DNA of 64,000 bases from Nigrospora sphaerica. Its lineage: Eukaryota; Ascomycota; Sordariomycetes; Amphisphaeriales; Apiosporaceae. The notes under the pieces are model-generated. The model was not told the origin of the DNA, ran no database searches, and saw only the letters and a program-made list of their open reading frames with translations. Positions 10,413 to 22,466 of the stretch are shown here, one piece after another (the stretch's first letter is position 1; each line of letters begins with the position of its first letter). The stretch spans positions 6,386,001-6,450,000 of the forward strand of contig JAGVVL010000002.1 of NCBI GenBank assembly GCA_018287875.1. The letters run 5' to 3'. The translations under genes and the position numbers were made by a program.

Positions 10413-13226
10413 AGGCAGTGCGGTGCGTTCTACAGAAATTGGCGGTCGAACTACTTCGATACATGTGTGAGCTTCGCGCATACTGTTGTTACTTCCGTTC
10501 CCATCTGGCCACCAAGCTCCTAAAGGTCCTCCAGCAGGGCACAGTCCCGTAATGTTGGTACAATGCGCACTGGGCGGGCCTAGTTGCAAGTGCCATCCCA
10601 GTACGACCTCATACGCTCTGGGCTGTACTGGCAGATCTCGTGCCATTTATACGCCTGGGCGTCATGATAGGCACTAACGTGGGACACAGCGGTAGTAAAG
10701 GCAGGCAGCTAATGTTACCTGCTTACCTAAGAGCATCGCTGAACAGCTGGACCCGTGGTCAATTCGGTCGCCCGTATGCGAAAATTCTATTTGTTCGTGT
10801 CTTACCTGTAGTACCATACATTGCTCCTATTGGAACCGTCTTGCCGCTCTTTAGGTAAATTCGCCTTTACCCAGGGGGAATCCGGACGAACCTCGGGGCA
10901 TATGTCACGGAAGAATAGACAAAGCTGTTGGGGCCATAGGGGCAACTCGAATTGTACACATGGCGTAGGGAATATATGATTGCCACTCAGGTGTAGGAAA
11001 ATCATAAAAGTCCTTCCCCGATCTGGTCTATTGGCAGGCGCAAGGCTGGCAACCTCTGGGTGTGGGTTGCAGTAGGAGGTACGCCGTTCGGCATCTCACT
11101 TTCAGACGACGATTAGGGGACGAAATTTTCTTTAATTGTCTTAAATAAACACCGAAAGCTCCGTGAATGTTTGGCCATGTTGGTGCTTCCTCCTCAAGAG
11201 GATTATGCCGGGAAGCATTGTGCTCGTTTCGGCGACTTCATTGTCAGCACTTCATGTGGGTATTTGGCAGAGCTGTGGGGGATTTCAGCCATGTTGTAAA
11301 CGGGTCGGGACACCGCTACTGCTTCGTCGTCCAGTAATATGTGCCATCATACCTTTGTGCCAGCAACATGACACTACATCAACATCCGCCGCGGTATATT
11401 CCGTACAGATTTTGAAGAGCTCCTATCGACCGGTAGGCATCATGGTCTATTTGTAAACCCACACGACACGCCCACCCCCACTCCAAGGCCAGAAAAATAG
11501 CGCCAGGTTCATGAGCCCCCTTATGCTTTTCTAAGAGGTGCTTATAGAGAATAGCACCGTATCATTATAAACCCTCAATCTCCCACGACTGAATCCTGGA
11601 GTTGCCGTCGGGCGAGTGAACGAAAGAGGAATGATCATACCGACCTAGGCATATCGCTGCTAGACAACGTATTGTCCATTACTTGGCCGCTCATCGTTAT
11701 CTAGAGAGTTCCGATAGCCATTTGAAAGCGGCATGTACTGAGCGAGAAAGTGCGATCTAGTATCGGCGGCTCGGGTCAGCACTTCAGCCAGAGCTTCCAG
11801 CCACGGCTGTACCGACCGCCCTTGTAGTGTGTCCGGCCGATTCACCACATGACTTTACGCAATCTCGACATCCACATCCGGCCATAGAATTTGGCCACCG
11901 TCCAAGCGTGCACCTTACGACGGAGCGTACGAGTGGGTGTCGTGTGTCAGGAGGCTGTCACAGATGTCAAGAGGGCAGTCTTGCAACCATATGACCGGTC
12001 TTGTAAGAATATGGCTGTTCGCGATCAACAGCTGGTTTTCGCAAGACAAGACGTGAAATTTTACATGCCGGCTCTCAGTGCCGTGCAACAGGCACAAAAA
12101 AAGGCGCGAACATAATCGCTCCCCCAGTTTCTTGCTCGTCGGTCCCGCGCAGACTGTTGAAAGTAACATATCCACGGAAGAGCCTAAATCGCCGTTGGGG
12201 TCACTGGATGGCCTGGGATTACCATGTGCCTGCGCGTTGTGATCCTATAGGACATCCACATATGCCAGGCTACATAAGAGGCACTAAACGGACGCCGTCT
12301 ACGACCCATGGACCGGTAGAGGGCGGATGGATGTACGGATGTTGCGGGAGACGTAGCAGCACGGCCTTCGCGTCTCCGCCATGGCGCAGCTGCCGGGCCT
12401 TCCCCCACTCCCTGGCAACTGGCGAAGAGCCGCAAATGGCCCGCCTTGTGTGTACTACGTACCTACTCGCCTAAAGTAGGTACGGAGCACTTAAGGCACG
12501 GAGCAATGAAACGATGGAAAATGCCGACCGCAACGTCGCATGTAATCGTCATAGTCCCCAGACAATTGGGAACCGGCAACGAACTACCTGCCTTACGTGC
12601 ACACCATCTAGTTTAGAAGGCTCGCCCTAGTACGTGTCCGTCCGGAGCGCGTGTGTCTGCGGACAAAAGGAGGTCTTAAATAAGAGACAGAGAGATAAGC
12701 TATCCACTCTTCTTGACTGTAGAAATGAGGAGATACGTAGGTACTCAAGTACTTTTCATGACGTGGCGGCGATGTGGCCGCTCTTTTCAGAAACGGGAAT
12801 TTTCAATGCGATAACAATTCCGAGACTATGGTTTCTTTATTTCAATTTTTTTTTCAGCCGAACGGTGGAGCTCTGCAAACCGTTATAGCCGTGCAGCTGG
12901 GGCCACAAGCAGGAAGGAGGAGCCCAGCTGGAGGCTGGAGAGAGATCCGTGGGTCCGTGACTCCTGGGTACGTAGTACGACGTATGCGCATGACAGGTCG
13001 ATACAACGTAGACGGCCAGGCGGCCACTTACTGCATTCGTACAAACTATAAACAGTGCGTGGCATGGCGTATGGGCATCAAATGCCTGTAGCGCATCCGC
13101 CGAGACGGGCCCTGCGGTGGGCGGAAGGAGATACAGGGGGAGGCACCATGCCCGCCCAGGGAGGTGACGACGGATGACAGCTAGACAAGCAGCGCGAGGG
13201 TACCTAAAGTGTGTTCGTAGGTAGAA

Positions 13227-13244
13227 CAGGTGAGTTTTCACCTG
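13227..13244. repeat. Perfect 7-bp inverted repeat, 4-nt spacer
   Basis: CAGGTGA and TCACCTG flank GTTT. It is a possible hairpin or dimeric binding site in the gene-poor region, with no nearby gene. Confidence 0.45.
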
Positions 13245-14761
13245 GCGATGGCCGTCCAGCGGCCAAACCCTGACCCCGCGAGCCTTTTTCGGCGAGGGTG
13301 AAGGTCACCGTTTCCAGCTGACAGAAGAGCACCCGCCCAGCCACTTGGGCGCGGGCGAGATTGGGATGGATGGGCCCCAGAGACCGTCTGAGCCGTCAAT
13401 ATTCCTCCATGGCTGCCTGCGCTAATGGCCCGGCTTGCCTATCCCCTTTCGTGCGAACCCCCCCCTTCCCCCTGGCCCAGGACATGTCGCTGAGCACAGG
13501 GACTTGGCATGCAGCTCGTTCGGCCACTCGCCGGCTTAGCGGCGCCGGCGCAAGCGACTGGCCCTTGACGAGGCCGTCCAAGGACGAGGTAGCAGTACCT
13601 GGATCGGATACGAACTGCCACCCCACCCCTCACATCGTGGTCCAGTCTGCCTTGGGGTGAGTGCATGGGACAACCATTCGCGGCGCAGCCCTGAGCGGGC
13701 AGACGAGCGGGCAGAGGCGTCCCAATCGAGAGCGAGAGCCATTCCGTAGTAGCAGGCGCGGGCCATCCTCGTCTGCCTCCATCACGCCATATGGACGCCC
13801 TCGCTCAAGTGCTGATGGCCTCTTCTTCCGCCCACTCGCTCCTCCGCCCTTCCGCAGAAAAGCGCCGCTTCACCTCCCCGAGCTCGACCACTTCCAGCTG
13901 TTCTGCCCCCCGCTGGCGCCGCCACCATCTATGCGACGTGGGAATAAGCAGGCAGCTCTCACGGCAGCTCCTCTCTCTCTCCCCAGACGAGCGCCACCGA
14001 GACCCTACTCTCGTGGTCCTGCACTACAACCCGCCTGGGACGCCCTGTCTGCTGCTGTGCCTTTTCTCTCATAAACCACGGCGAAGCCGCCCCGGGTCCC
14101 CTCCCTCTCATCTCCAGCTATATTTTGGGACTTGTGAGACTCGGAATTTCCACTCGATCCGCCTGTTGACTAACATCCTTGTTGGTGACGGCCTTCGCTA
14201 CCCGCACAAACCCCTTCCTACGTACCTAGCTCATCCTTGAGCGGGTCGCCGCCGCTTCCCACCCTTACTCTATCGCTTGCGCCGTCTGGCCGGGACCCGT
14301 GGTTTCATCACTCCCCCTCGAAGAAACCTCTCGATCGCCGCGCCCCGAGTCATCAGTTCGACTGCTACGGATCCAGCTAGGCTAGGCTAGGAGCTATCTA
14401 GTCGCCTTCTGTTGTAGTTTCTTTTCCCACCTTGCCAGCCGTCATCCACACATACATAGGCAATCACCTCGGCAGCTTGCATTTCTCTTACCTTGCCTCC
14501 TCTTCCCGTCTGTCTGCCGTCCCTCGCCCAGCCAGCCAACCCGCCTATCCCCTGGACCTCGTCGTCCTAAGCTCCCCTGCACCCAAACCGCCCGTTCACC
14601 CCCATCGTTCCGAGCGTGGGCGTCGTTGCCGAAGCTCGTTGCCGGCCGGAAACCAGGCCACCGTCACCACTTAGACGCCACCCCTGCGGCGGCGTTTCCT
14701 AAAGAACCCCCGCCAGCACCCGGGTCACGTCGGCAGGAACAAAGCCGTCCAGCTCGGCGCC

Positions 14762-15974
14762 ATGTCCGTCTTTTCCATCTTGAAGAAGAGCCGGCAAGCA
14801 AAGGAGGGAAATGCAGAGGCGGCGGAAAAGGGGAAGGCCGAGTCGGTGAAGCAACCATACAAACATGTGCCTACCCATGCGGCCGTCGACGCCATGTCGG
14901 GATCCCCTTCGAGTTGGAGACATGAAGACCGGCCCAAGATTATGGCCCAGAACCGGAGACGCAGCGCCATTGCTGCCAGCTCCATCCGCGCGAGTGGCCT
15001 TCCTCGCGTAGGCAGCTCACTGTCTCACGTGTCCTACCCCGACGTCTACGACACGCCCGTCGTCCCGCTCCCCAAGAACTACAGCTTCAGCAGCATACCT
15101 GCAACGTGGCGCTCCAACGACTCGCAGACGGATTACTTCAGCCACGGTGGCAGCGCAAAGGGCAAGGAGCCCGCCTCGGCAGCTGGACTGCCCCGAATTA
15201 TAGCCTATCATTCTACGCCTGGTAGGTCCTCAGAGCCAGCCGGAGAGTGCCACGTTTGCGTGCTAACCGCGACGAACAGGTACTCCTCGCTTGGGGTCTC
15301 GAGACAGCCTTCATACGGGGTCGGGGTCATGGAGGCCCGGTTCCGCTGCGCACAGATCCGCCACCCGAAGCCTGAGCGTAGATACCAGGCCAGGCAGTTC
15401 ACGGTTCCTGTCCACGGACGCAGGCAGCGTACACCATCTCCACCCAGCTCAGCGGAGACCGTCCGGTCACAGCTCCGCGACAGACCGGCACTACCCTTCG
15501 TCGACCAGAAGCACCCATTTTACCAAGCCGCAGCCGATTGACCCCTCGAGCATCCGGAACGAGGGGTTGGCCGCAACCGTACCAGCGCCACCAGCCGGCT
15601 CCGTCGAGCCCGGTTCGGCTTCCTCGTCCCTTTCGGGTGGGGAATCGTCGGCTTCGTCAATTGCATCGCGCGGCAACACGGCAGCAAGCTCGGTGGCGTC
15701 GATTGCGGCCCCTACCGAATCCAAGCCGACCACGACCGTGACTACGGCTTCCCAATCACCCAACGGGCCTACGGTCCTGGCCGTCCAACCTACTCTCGCT
15801 GCGAAGGGAACGCCGGCCAAGGTCAGCACGAAAGTGGGGTCGTCGGCTGTCGAAACTGGCAGCAGTCTTTTCCGCCGGCTTAGCAAGACGCAGGCGGAAG
15901 CGAAGCCGCCCAAGGAGAAGAAGCACAGATGGTCATTGCGGGGCCACAAAACACCAGCGGTGGCAACGGCGTGA
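14762..15974 (+). CDS. Fungal-specific Ser-rich basic protein of unknown function
   Basis: I do not recognise a named domain in this 384-residue protein. Exon 1 is 14762..15221 and exon 2 is 15280..15974. The 58-nt intron has a GTAGGT donor, a GCTAAC branch point and an ACAG acceptor, and joins in frame (...YHSTPGTPRLGSRDS). The N-terminus resembles a block I recall from other ascomycete hypothetical proteins: MSVFSILKKSRQAKEG, then KHVPTHAAVDAM, SSWRHEDRPKIMAQNRRRSA. The centre is Ser/Thr/Ala-rich and probably disordered. The C-terminus is basic, with SSLFRRLSKTQAEAKPPKEK followed by HRWSLRG; the RRLS and RWSL motifs could be basophilic kinase sites. There is no signal peptide or membrane segment. 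Upstream lies a long pyrimidine-rich leader. Confidence 0.78.
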
Positions 15975-18900
15975 GCTTCCAATGGGGTTGATATTGAATG
16001 GGAGGGGCCGCGGCCCCTGCAACGACTTTTTCCTTGGCATATGGCTCCGAAACGCGAGAGACACACAGCCGGCACACACAGCCGACAATCGCTAGCGGGC
16101 CCCGTTCCAACGACAAGGCCATGCGGCGGGAGCCTCGTCCAGTCATTGGATTTATCAGCGTGCATTTTCGTCGCCTTTATTAGATGGTCTATCGGGCAAC
16201 ACGGTTGTTGGGCTTTCACATCCCGTACGAGGCGCATTGGGGTTATCTGAACCGCGCCGGTTTGGTTTGGGCCGGGCTGGGTTTTGAGGCGTAAGAAGGT
16301 GCAGATAAGCGCAGTGGACCAGAGTAATAGAAGCACAGCTCGGAAAGCTGCTCAGTCTCTGTCCATCCGTCTGGGAACGTATCGCAAATGCGTCGACTGT
16401 GCCGACCGGGGGGGAGACCCACCCAAAGATAAAATAGAAGTGATCTACTGGGACGAAGATACACTAGATCTAGATGCAGGCGTCAGAAGCAGGGTACCCC
16501 TGCTCTGGCAGCCCCAGCGTTCGAAAGGCCCGAGACTACGAGAATTAGTGCCGACGGGGCTGTCCAACCGGCCAGCCAGCTAATCGCAGCTACGCTAGTT
16601 ATCCATCCATTTCCCTTCCATCCCGTATTCCCTCCCGCCCGCTGGTGGCCTACCAGCCAAACGGGTGGGTGTGTAGGACCGGCATGGTCCGCCGCCTACA
16701 AGAGCTTCGCCATGTGGTGGGTGGGTGGATGGGGGTCGGTGGTGGTTTGTGTTGCTCTGAATGCGTGATACGCTAGGTACGAGGTCCTCCCCCATCCCAT
16801 AGGACAAGATCCAGCAGTACCGAGGTACTTGGTTTTATACAGTATACGAGATCGGGCGATTCCGAGCGAAGGGACCACCTCAGCAACCTTGTAGAGAGGT
16901 ATGACGGGCGGGGAGGTGATGTGTGTGTGCGCGCCAGACGGGATGCGTCCATGGGCTGGACACGCTCAAAAAGAACCTTGCACGCACGCGCATCTGCGTG
17001 CAGGAAAGGAGCCCCCCTAGGCCTCGCATTCATGACCTTCTGTAGACCAAGTGCCGGGAGCGCGATAGGATCCGACGCGGCCGCGTACAAGACCCCGTGG
17101 GTAATACGACCGACTCTGCGTCGACCGGGGCGGGGCGTTCCAGCGCGGCTTTGCTGGGTGAATTGACTTCGATAGTCTCTCTCATCCCGGGCAAGTTTTT
17201 CCCGACCATTCCAGCCCGCCCTTGATTTGCATGCAAGACTGACCGACACCGCTAAGAACGAAAGCTCACGACCTGCGTAGGTAAACATATGGCCGACCGC
17301 CTGGAACCGGCCGGGGCCTGCGACGTGCTTCGATATTGTCCGCTTCTCCCACGGCGCTTGGTAGCAGCAGCAGCAGCATCACCCGTGTGGCCTTGGAAGC
17401 ACGGCAGCCCAACTTGGGGGGTCTTTCCTTTCTTTTTTGCCGCCTTCCTTTCCCGGCGAGAAACAAGCGAGTGCTTGTACATACGTAAGGCAACTTCATG
17501 CCCTCCCCCCTCGCCTTCCCTCCTCTTCTCCCTTTCTCCCCCTCTCCTCCCCCTGCGCTCAGCCCTGAGGTCCCTATCTTGTCCCGCCCGCCGCCGACGA
17601 CCATGCTGCAGGGCCACAATCAGCGCAGACTTGGCGGTGCGTCCAGCCCAGTAGAAGCCGTCAGCACCAACACGCACATGCATGTCATGTCAGCTCTACG
17701 CTTGCCCCTGCGCAGGTCGACTAATCCCAAGAGGGGCTCCTTCTCGCGCCTGCTTTGTGCGTGTTATGGGGACGGATGCCAGCGCATTCATCCCCCCCTG
17801 GGTACCTATCAGGACCCTTTTCAACTTCGGGTCGCGAGTGGCCAGGCAGTGGAAGCCCCGGGCCAGCACGCGGCCGATGGGGTTGCTTTCCAGAAAACGA
17901 CTACCGGCTTTCCTTAGCTGGACGGGAGGGGCTGGCTTCGGTGCGGCTGAAGAGGGAGAGAGACAAGAGGCGGGGATGCTATTTTCGTCCAGCATGGCAG
18001 CGCCCATACCCTCGGATACATACAGCTAACCCCTTCGCGGCCGGCCGGCCGACCGATGACGGGCGGAGGCTACAGAGGGAGCGCATCATCACCCAGCGGT
18101 TTTTTATCAGCCCGGCAAAGCGCGGGAGCCCTCTTTGTTCTTCCCCTTCCGCCTCGACGTCTTTTTCCCGCTACAACCCAGCTGGAGGCCTGGCCGCGCC
18201 AGTGGCGGGCGAGCCCCGCGTTGCGCAGGCGCACAGGGTCCGGTCTGGCACATTCACCTGAGACTAATAACGAAGCTGCCCTGTTCGAAGTAGGCAAGCG
18301 AGCAAAACCACGGGCACGGCACTAAAATGGCAAAGCCGGAGATGGCGCGCACGGCCTCCAGTTGGCGGGCGGTCGTCCAGATGGGCCTCGACCCTGCCGA
18401 TCGCTTTTTCAGCCACGGGTGCGAAGCAGGAGAAGCATGGGCCAAGCGCCGGCGCGTCCTCCCCTTCCCCTCGGACGAGGCCGTCGCTTCGCCTCAGCGT
18501 CCCGTCTCGACCGCCGCTGAGAGGGGGGGCTTTCCTATCTCGGTACAGCAGTGGCCCCAGCCGCCCTCGCACGAGCGCCCGACGAGCTGAACGAGAGAGA
18601 GATGGAGAGAGATGGAGAGAGAGATAGGGAGAGAGAGAGAGAGAGATAGAAAGAGGGGGGAGAGATCCCGCCCCGGCGACTCCGAGCAGCAGCAGCATCA
18701 GAGTGACGGCCACGCTGCATCTTCCCAAACGGGAACCGCCCGGGTGGGTATCCCAATACTGGTCACTATGTCTGGCTCTCCTACAACCATCTGTTCCCCC
18801 CATGCCGATGCGCCTGCGTGCGTCAGTATGCAAGGGACTGGAAGAAGCCGCAGGTGGCTTCAAAGTGCATGTTCACGCATGCCAGGCTACGGCGCCACAG

Positions 18901-19930
18901 GAAGCGCCACCGCCGGCTTCCCGATCTTGTATCGCTACACTCTGCATTCTCACTGCCCCGATCGGGTCGGGGTGGGGGTGCCCAGCCCGGGGACCTCGTC
19001 TATTCCCCGTCCCGTCGGCTCATGGCGGACGGCGCCCGGAGTTCGATTGCCTACTTAAGTACCTTGGTAGATGCGACGCACAATAGGTATGTATTGCGGA
19101 CAGGGGGGGAGTGCTTGTGCCGGATCTCCCACGCTCCCCTGAGCCAGCCAAGCAAGCCTGCATGCCCGTTGCTGGCCAGGTATGTATGGATGGATGTACA
19201 TACCGGCCAGGGAGGGCTCGTTGTCATTGACGCCCGGCTTTCATCACAACCCCCCACCACTACCTGGTACCCGTGCCCGCGTAGCCAAGGCGCGACCACC
19301 CGCTTGCCCGCGTGGGGTTGGGAAACCTTGTGGGATCGTGCTGCCGGGGGGATAAAGTCATCACATCACCTCGCTGGCTGCCCCGGTCCGGTCATCTCGG
19401 CCCTGCCCATCTCAGCCGACCGCTGCCCGCACCACCGTCTCCTCGTGCGCCCAATCCGGCCAGCGCATCAGCAACATGGAAGGCCGAAGCTGCGGCGCTT
19501 CCGCATATGGCGGCTTGCAACCGATGCTCATTTCCGCGACCCTGGCTAGGTAGTTGTTGTGGTCGCGTCTGCTGGCGCCCACCGGCAACGATTCTAGCAG
19601 ACTCCGGCGGGAGGGAGGCGAAAGCGCCGGAATGCCAATGTTTTGCCTGGGCCATAAGTCACAACTCTCCAACATGCACTCCCAAGACTTCAGTAGTGCT
19701 GCCTTGAATCCTTCGTCTATTCGTCTATGGGGTGGTATCAACAGCCACTGTCGGCGGCTCTGCTGCGAAGGCCAAGAAGAGCTCATTCGATTTGATCTTT
19801 TTCCCACTCTCGCCTCGTATAGTCCCGCTAAATCGTTCACTAGCATATCGTCATGTCGCCGGCGGCTTGGTGGCTGCCACGGGTATCGACAACCCATGGG
19901 CACGCGTTCCGGCGTGGCGGTGTCATTATC
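15975..19930. other. Intergenic region, no gene recognised
   Basis: Nearly 4 kb separate the orphan gene from the convergent mitochondrial gene. All open frames are short and low in complexity. A GA-rich tract lies at about 18.6 kb. The first few hundred bases are probably the 3' UTR of the preceding gene. Confidence 0.5.
18592..18664. repeat. GA-rich microsatellite
   Basis: GA dinucleotides are interspersed with GATGGA and GATA units, giving a purine-only + strand. It is low-complexity DNA with no coding potential. Confidence 0.75.
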
Positions 19931-20872
19931 TCAAGTTCTCTTCTTCTCGTTGTCATTCGTGGCCGGTGTGACCGGCGCGGCACTTGCCGGTTCCCGCTTT
20001 TCCTCCTTCTGCTTCTGGAGGGCCGTCTCGACCTGCCAGATGGCGCGCTCGAGTTCTACCTCGAGCTCGGGAATCTGCAAAGCCCGGTACATTTCCCGCC
20101 CATGCGCCTGGGACAGCATCATGACCTCTTGGCCCGGGGGTGTGGCCGTCTCTGCTTTCGGGTCCGCGGCCTCGGGGCTCGTGGCCGACGAGAGGGAGTG
20201 CGCCGTGGGCGGGTAGATGGAGGCGAGCAGCGGCGACGGTGTCGGCTCAACTAGGTTGTTCGCCAGCAGGAACTTTAGGTGCTTGCCACCGGCCAGCGCC
20301 CGCCAGTGCGACCAGGCCCGGTACAGCAGGTAGAAGAACGGGATGTTTGGTATGACTGGGCACGGCGACAAGCACACGCGCCCAAAGGGTCAGTCCTGGA
20401 AGCCATAATTTTACGGCGTGGCCGGGCACTCACTCGGGATGATGGCAAAGGGAGCCGAGAGGGGCATGCCAATCATGCACCAGATCAGGCGGGAGCGGTG
20501 CAGGGCGTCGCGCTCGGCGGCCAGGGTGTTGAGAATGGCGGTGGCGCGGCTGGCGGGGATGATGTTCTCGGGAAAGACGAGCTGGACCTTGTCCTGACCG
20601 GGCTGGAGCTCCTCGGCGCGGCGGCGGGCTGACAAGGGCGGCACGCTCTTAAGCCCCCACTCCTCGTAGGGTATGCGACGCAGGGCGCGGTTGCCGTAGC
20701 CGACGACGGTGCCCTGCCAGCCCTTCCCGCGCGCCTCCCAGTCGGCCCAGAGCTTCGCCGCGCGCTCGGTAATTTTGTCCGCCAGCTTCCGGCGCTCGAC
20801 CGTCTGCACGTTGAGGCGCTGGCAGTAGAGCAGGGTCCGCCGGGTCGAGATGGGCAAGAGATAGAGGCGCAT
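19931..20872 (-). CDS. Mitochondrial K+/H+ exchange-related protein (Mit_KHE1 family)
   Basis: This is a 287-residue protein of the family linked to K+/H+ exchange across the inner mitochondrial membrane. Exon 1 is 20872..20434 and exon 2 is 20355..19931. The intron (20433..20356) has a GTGAGT donor and a CTGAC branch point. The splice joins FAIIP to IIPNIPFFYLLYRAWSHWRAL, the family's hallmark hydrophobic block (about residues 130-165). The N-terminal MRLYLLPISTRRTLLYCQRL and the segment RIPYEEWGLKSVPPLSARR are also typical. The C-terminus is Glu/Lys-rich and may form a coiled coil. I chose the ATG at 20872 because it is the first in-frame ATG and matches the family start; the open frame reaches 21070 but contains a poly-Arg stretch from a CGG repeat and no ATG. 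Confidence 0.9.
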
Positions 20873-22466
20873 GGCGAGAGGGCGCAGCCGCAAACAGCGA
20901 CGGCGGCGGCGGCGGCGGCGGCAGCAGGCCAAGAAGGCGACGGCGGGCGCGGTGCGACTCGAGGAACCCGGAGCGGCCGGGGGGTAGCGATGCGAGGACG
21001 CGATGCGAAGGCGACGGTTGTGTTTTGAGAGGACGGCGGCTGAGAAGACAGGGAAGAGGAAGCGCGGCAACGTGGAAGAAGGTTTGGTCTCGTGGTCCCA
21101 AAAAGGCGAGGTTGCCTGCTTAAGCTTCGAGGCCGGCCGCGAAAAGGCAAGGGCCGCGCCGTCGTCGCAGGCCCGGAGGCCGCCTCCACCAAATGCGTTG
21201 ACGAGCGATGCGGCGGCGCTGATGGAGGGGGAGGCTTATTTTTTTGAAAAAGTGGGAGGGAGTGACGTACGGCCTGGACTTCTACGACGTAAGTGGTCCC
21301 GGTGGGTACTTAACTGACTTATGTAGGTACATTTCATATCAGCCTGCTTTTCGGGTATGCACTACGTATGCTGGACTGGTGGCGGTACCTGTGCATGCGC
21401 GCTTGTAACTCTGTTAAGATCCAGATCCCCACAACGACTCGACCGGCATCTCGCCCCTTGCCGAAGGGCCAGGGATCTCTCTCCCTACGGATCTACACTT
21501 ACTCGCTAGGCGCGCAAACGATAACGAGAAAGTGCCGGCTGGCCTTGTCCTGTCGCTTTGGCGATCCAGGGCAACTTTTATGGGATGCGCAGAGCCGTCA
21601 CTGCGGAAGAAAGGCACGGCCAATGCTGGAATGGCATACCTACCTACCTATGTAGGTACTCGCCTCTCTCGTGCCTTGGGAAACCCGGATTCTCTCCCTA
21701 GTCGCTGATTTACGTAGTACTACGGGTTACTGTAGGTAGATTACTGTGGGATCCCGTCCCCTGCACCATCTTCCGTCAGTCCTTCCGCTTCTCCTTCGCT
21801 GCCGGTCCAACGCCAAGCTTAGGCTTCCCATTCATCCATCTATTGCTCACGCGCGGTCTCCCAGCCGCCGTTCCATGGCCTGATTTCCATCCAACCCCCC
21901 AACCGACCTTCTTCTCTCTCTGATTGCAACCTTCACATTTGCTTTTGTGGGATCAACAGCGCGAGCGGCCCTCCCCTCCTCTTCTTCGTCCGACCAGTTA
22001 CCCGTAATAATACCGACTTTGTGCTCATTCTCGTACTCCCTTCTTTGCCTATCGATAATCCACGACATAATATTTCCCGCCCGGTTGTCCAGAACGGGCG
22101 TCGAAGCACCTGAGGCCCAAACCCCGGGCCGTCTCCCTGCCCTGCCGCGCCCCGTCGCGCCCGCCCCCCAACGCACAACCTCACGGTCCTTTCCACCCTC
22201 GTCGGTAGCGACCGCGGCCATGACCAACTGAGGGCGCGCGCCCTGAACGATGGAGCGGGCTGTTTCGCCTAGTCCCGAGCGAGCGATCATGATCACGACA
22301 CCACGTCACGTTGCCTACTCACCCTCAACACCGCCGCCGCCGTCCACCAGCGTCCTAATACCGCCCGCATAGCGTCATTAACCAACCGCCCTCTGAAAAA
22401 GCCCCCTCCCCCGGGTCCTACACAGCCTACGTCTCCTTCTACACCCCCTCCGCGCCCACACCGGCC
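20873..22466. other. Divergent promoter region (mitochondrial KHE gene / SRF1-like gene)
   Basis: I see no gene. A CGG/CCG trinucleotide run lies at about 20900-20930, just upstream of the minus-strand gene. TAGGTA/TACCTA motifs occur at about 21.32, 21.65 and 21.73 kb. The last 600 nt are pyrimidine-rich and look like the leader of the plus-strand gene. Confidence 0.55.

Larger units (their letters stand above)
7237..14761. other. Long gene-poor region of about 7.5 kb
   Basis: I find no gene with family similarity, coherent splicing or coding bias here. The part nearest 7237 is the PSY2 promoter and leader. About 13.6-14.76 kb is pyrimidine-rich and looks like the promoter and 5' UTR of the next gene. 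The middle (about 8.5-13.3 kb) is closer to balanced base composition, with dense stops in all frames. It holds a CT-rich tract, TACC tetranucleotide repeats and two short perfect inverted repeats (listed). It is not obviously RIP-mutated and carries no recognisable transposon protein. Confidence 0.55.

Noticed and set aside
20873..21070. N-terminal extension of the mitochondrial KHE protein
   Set aside because: The frame is open but has no ATG and includes a poly-Arg run from a CGG repeat. The family starts at the ATG at 20872.
21847..22296. 149-codon minus-strand frame upstream of the SRF1-like gene
   Set aside because: It overlaps the pyrimidine-rich leader of the + strand gene and has no similarity or splice partners.
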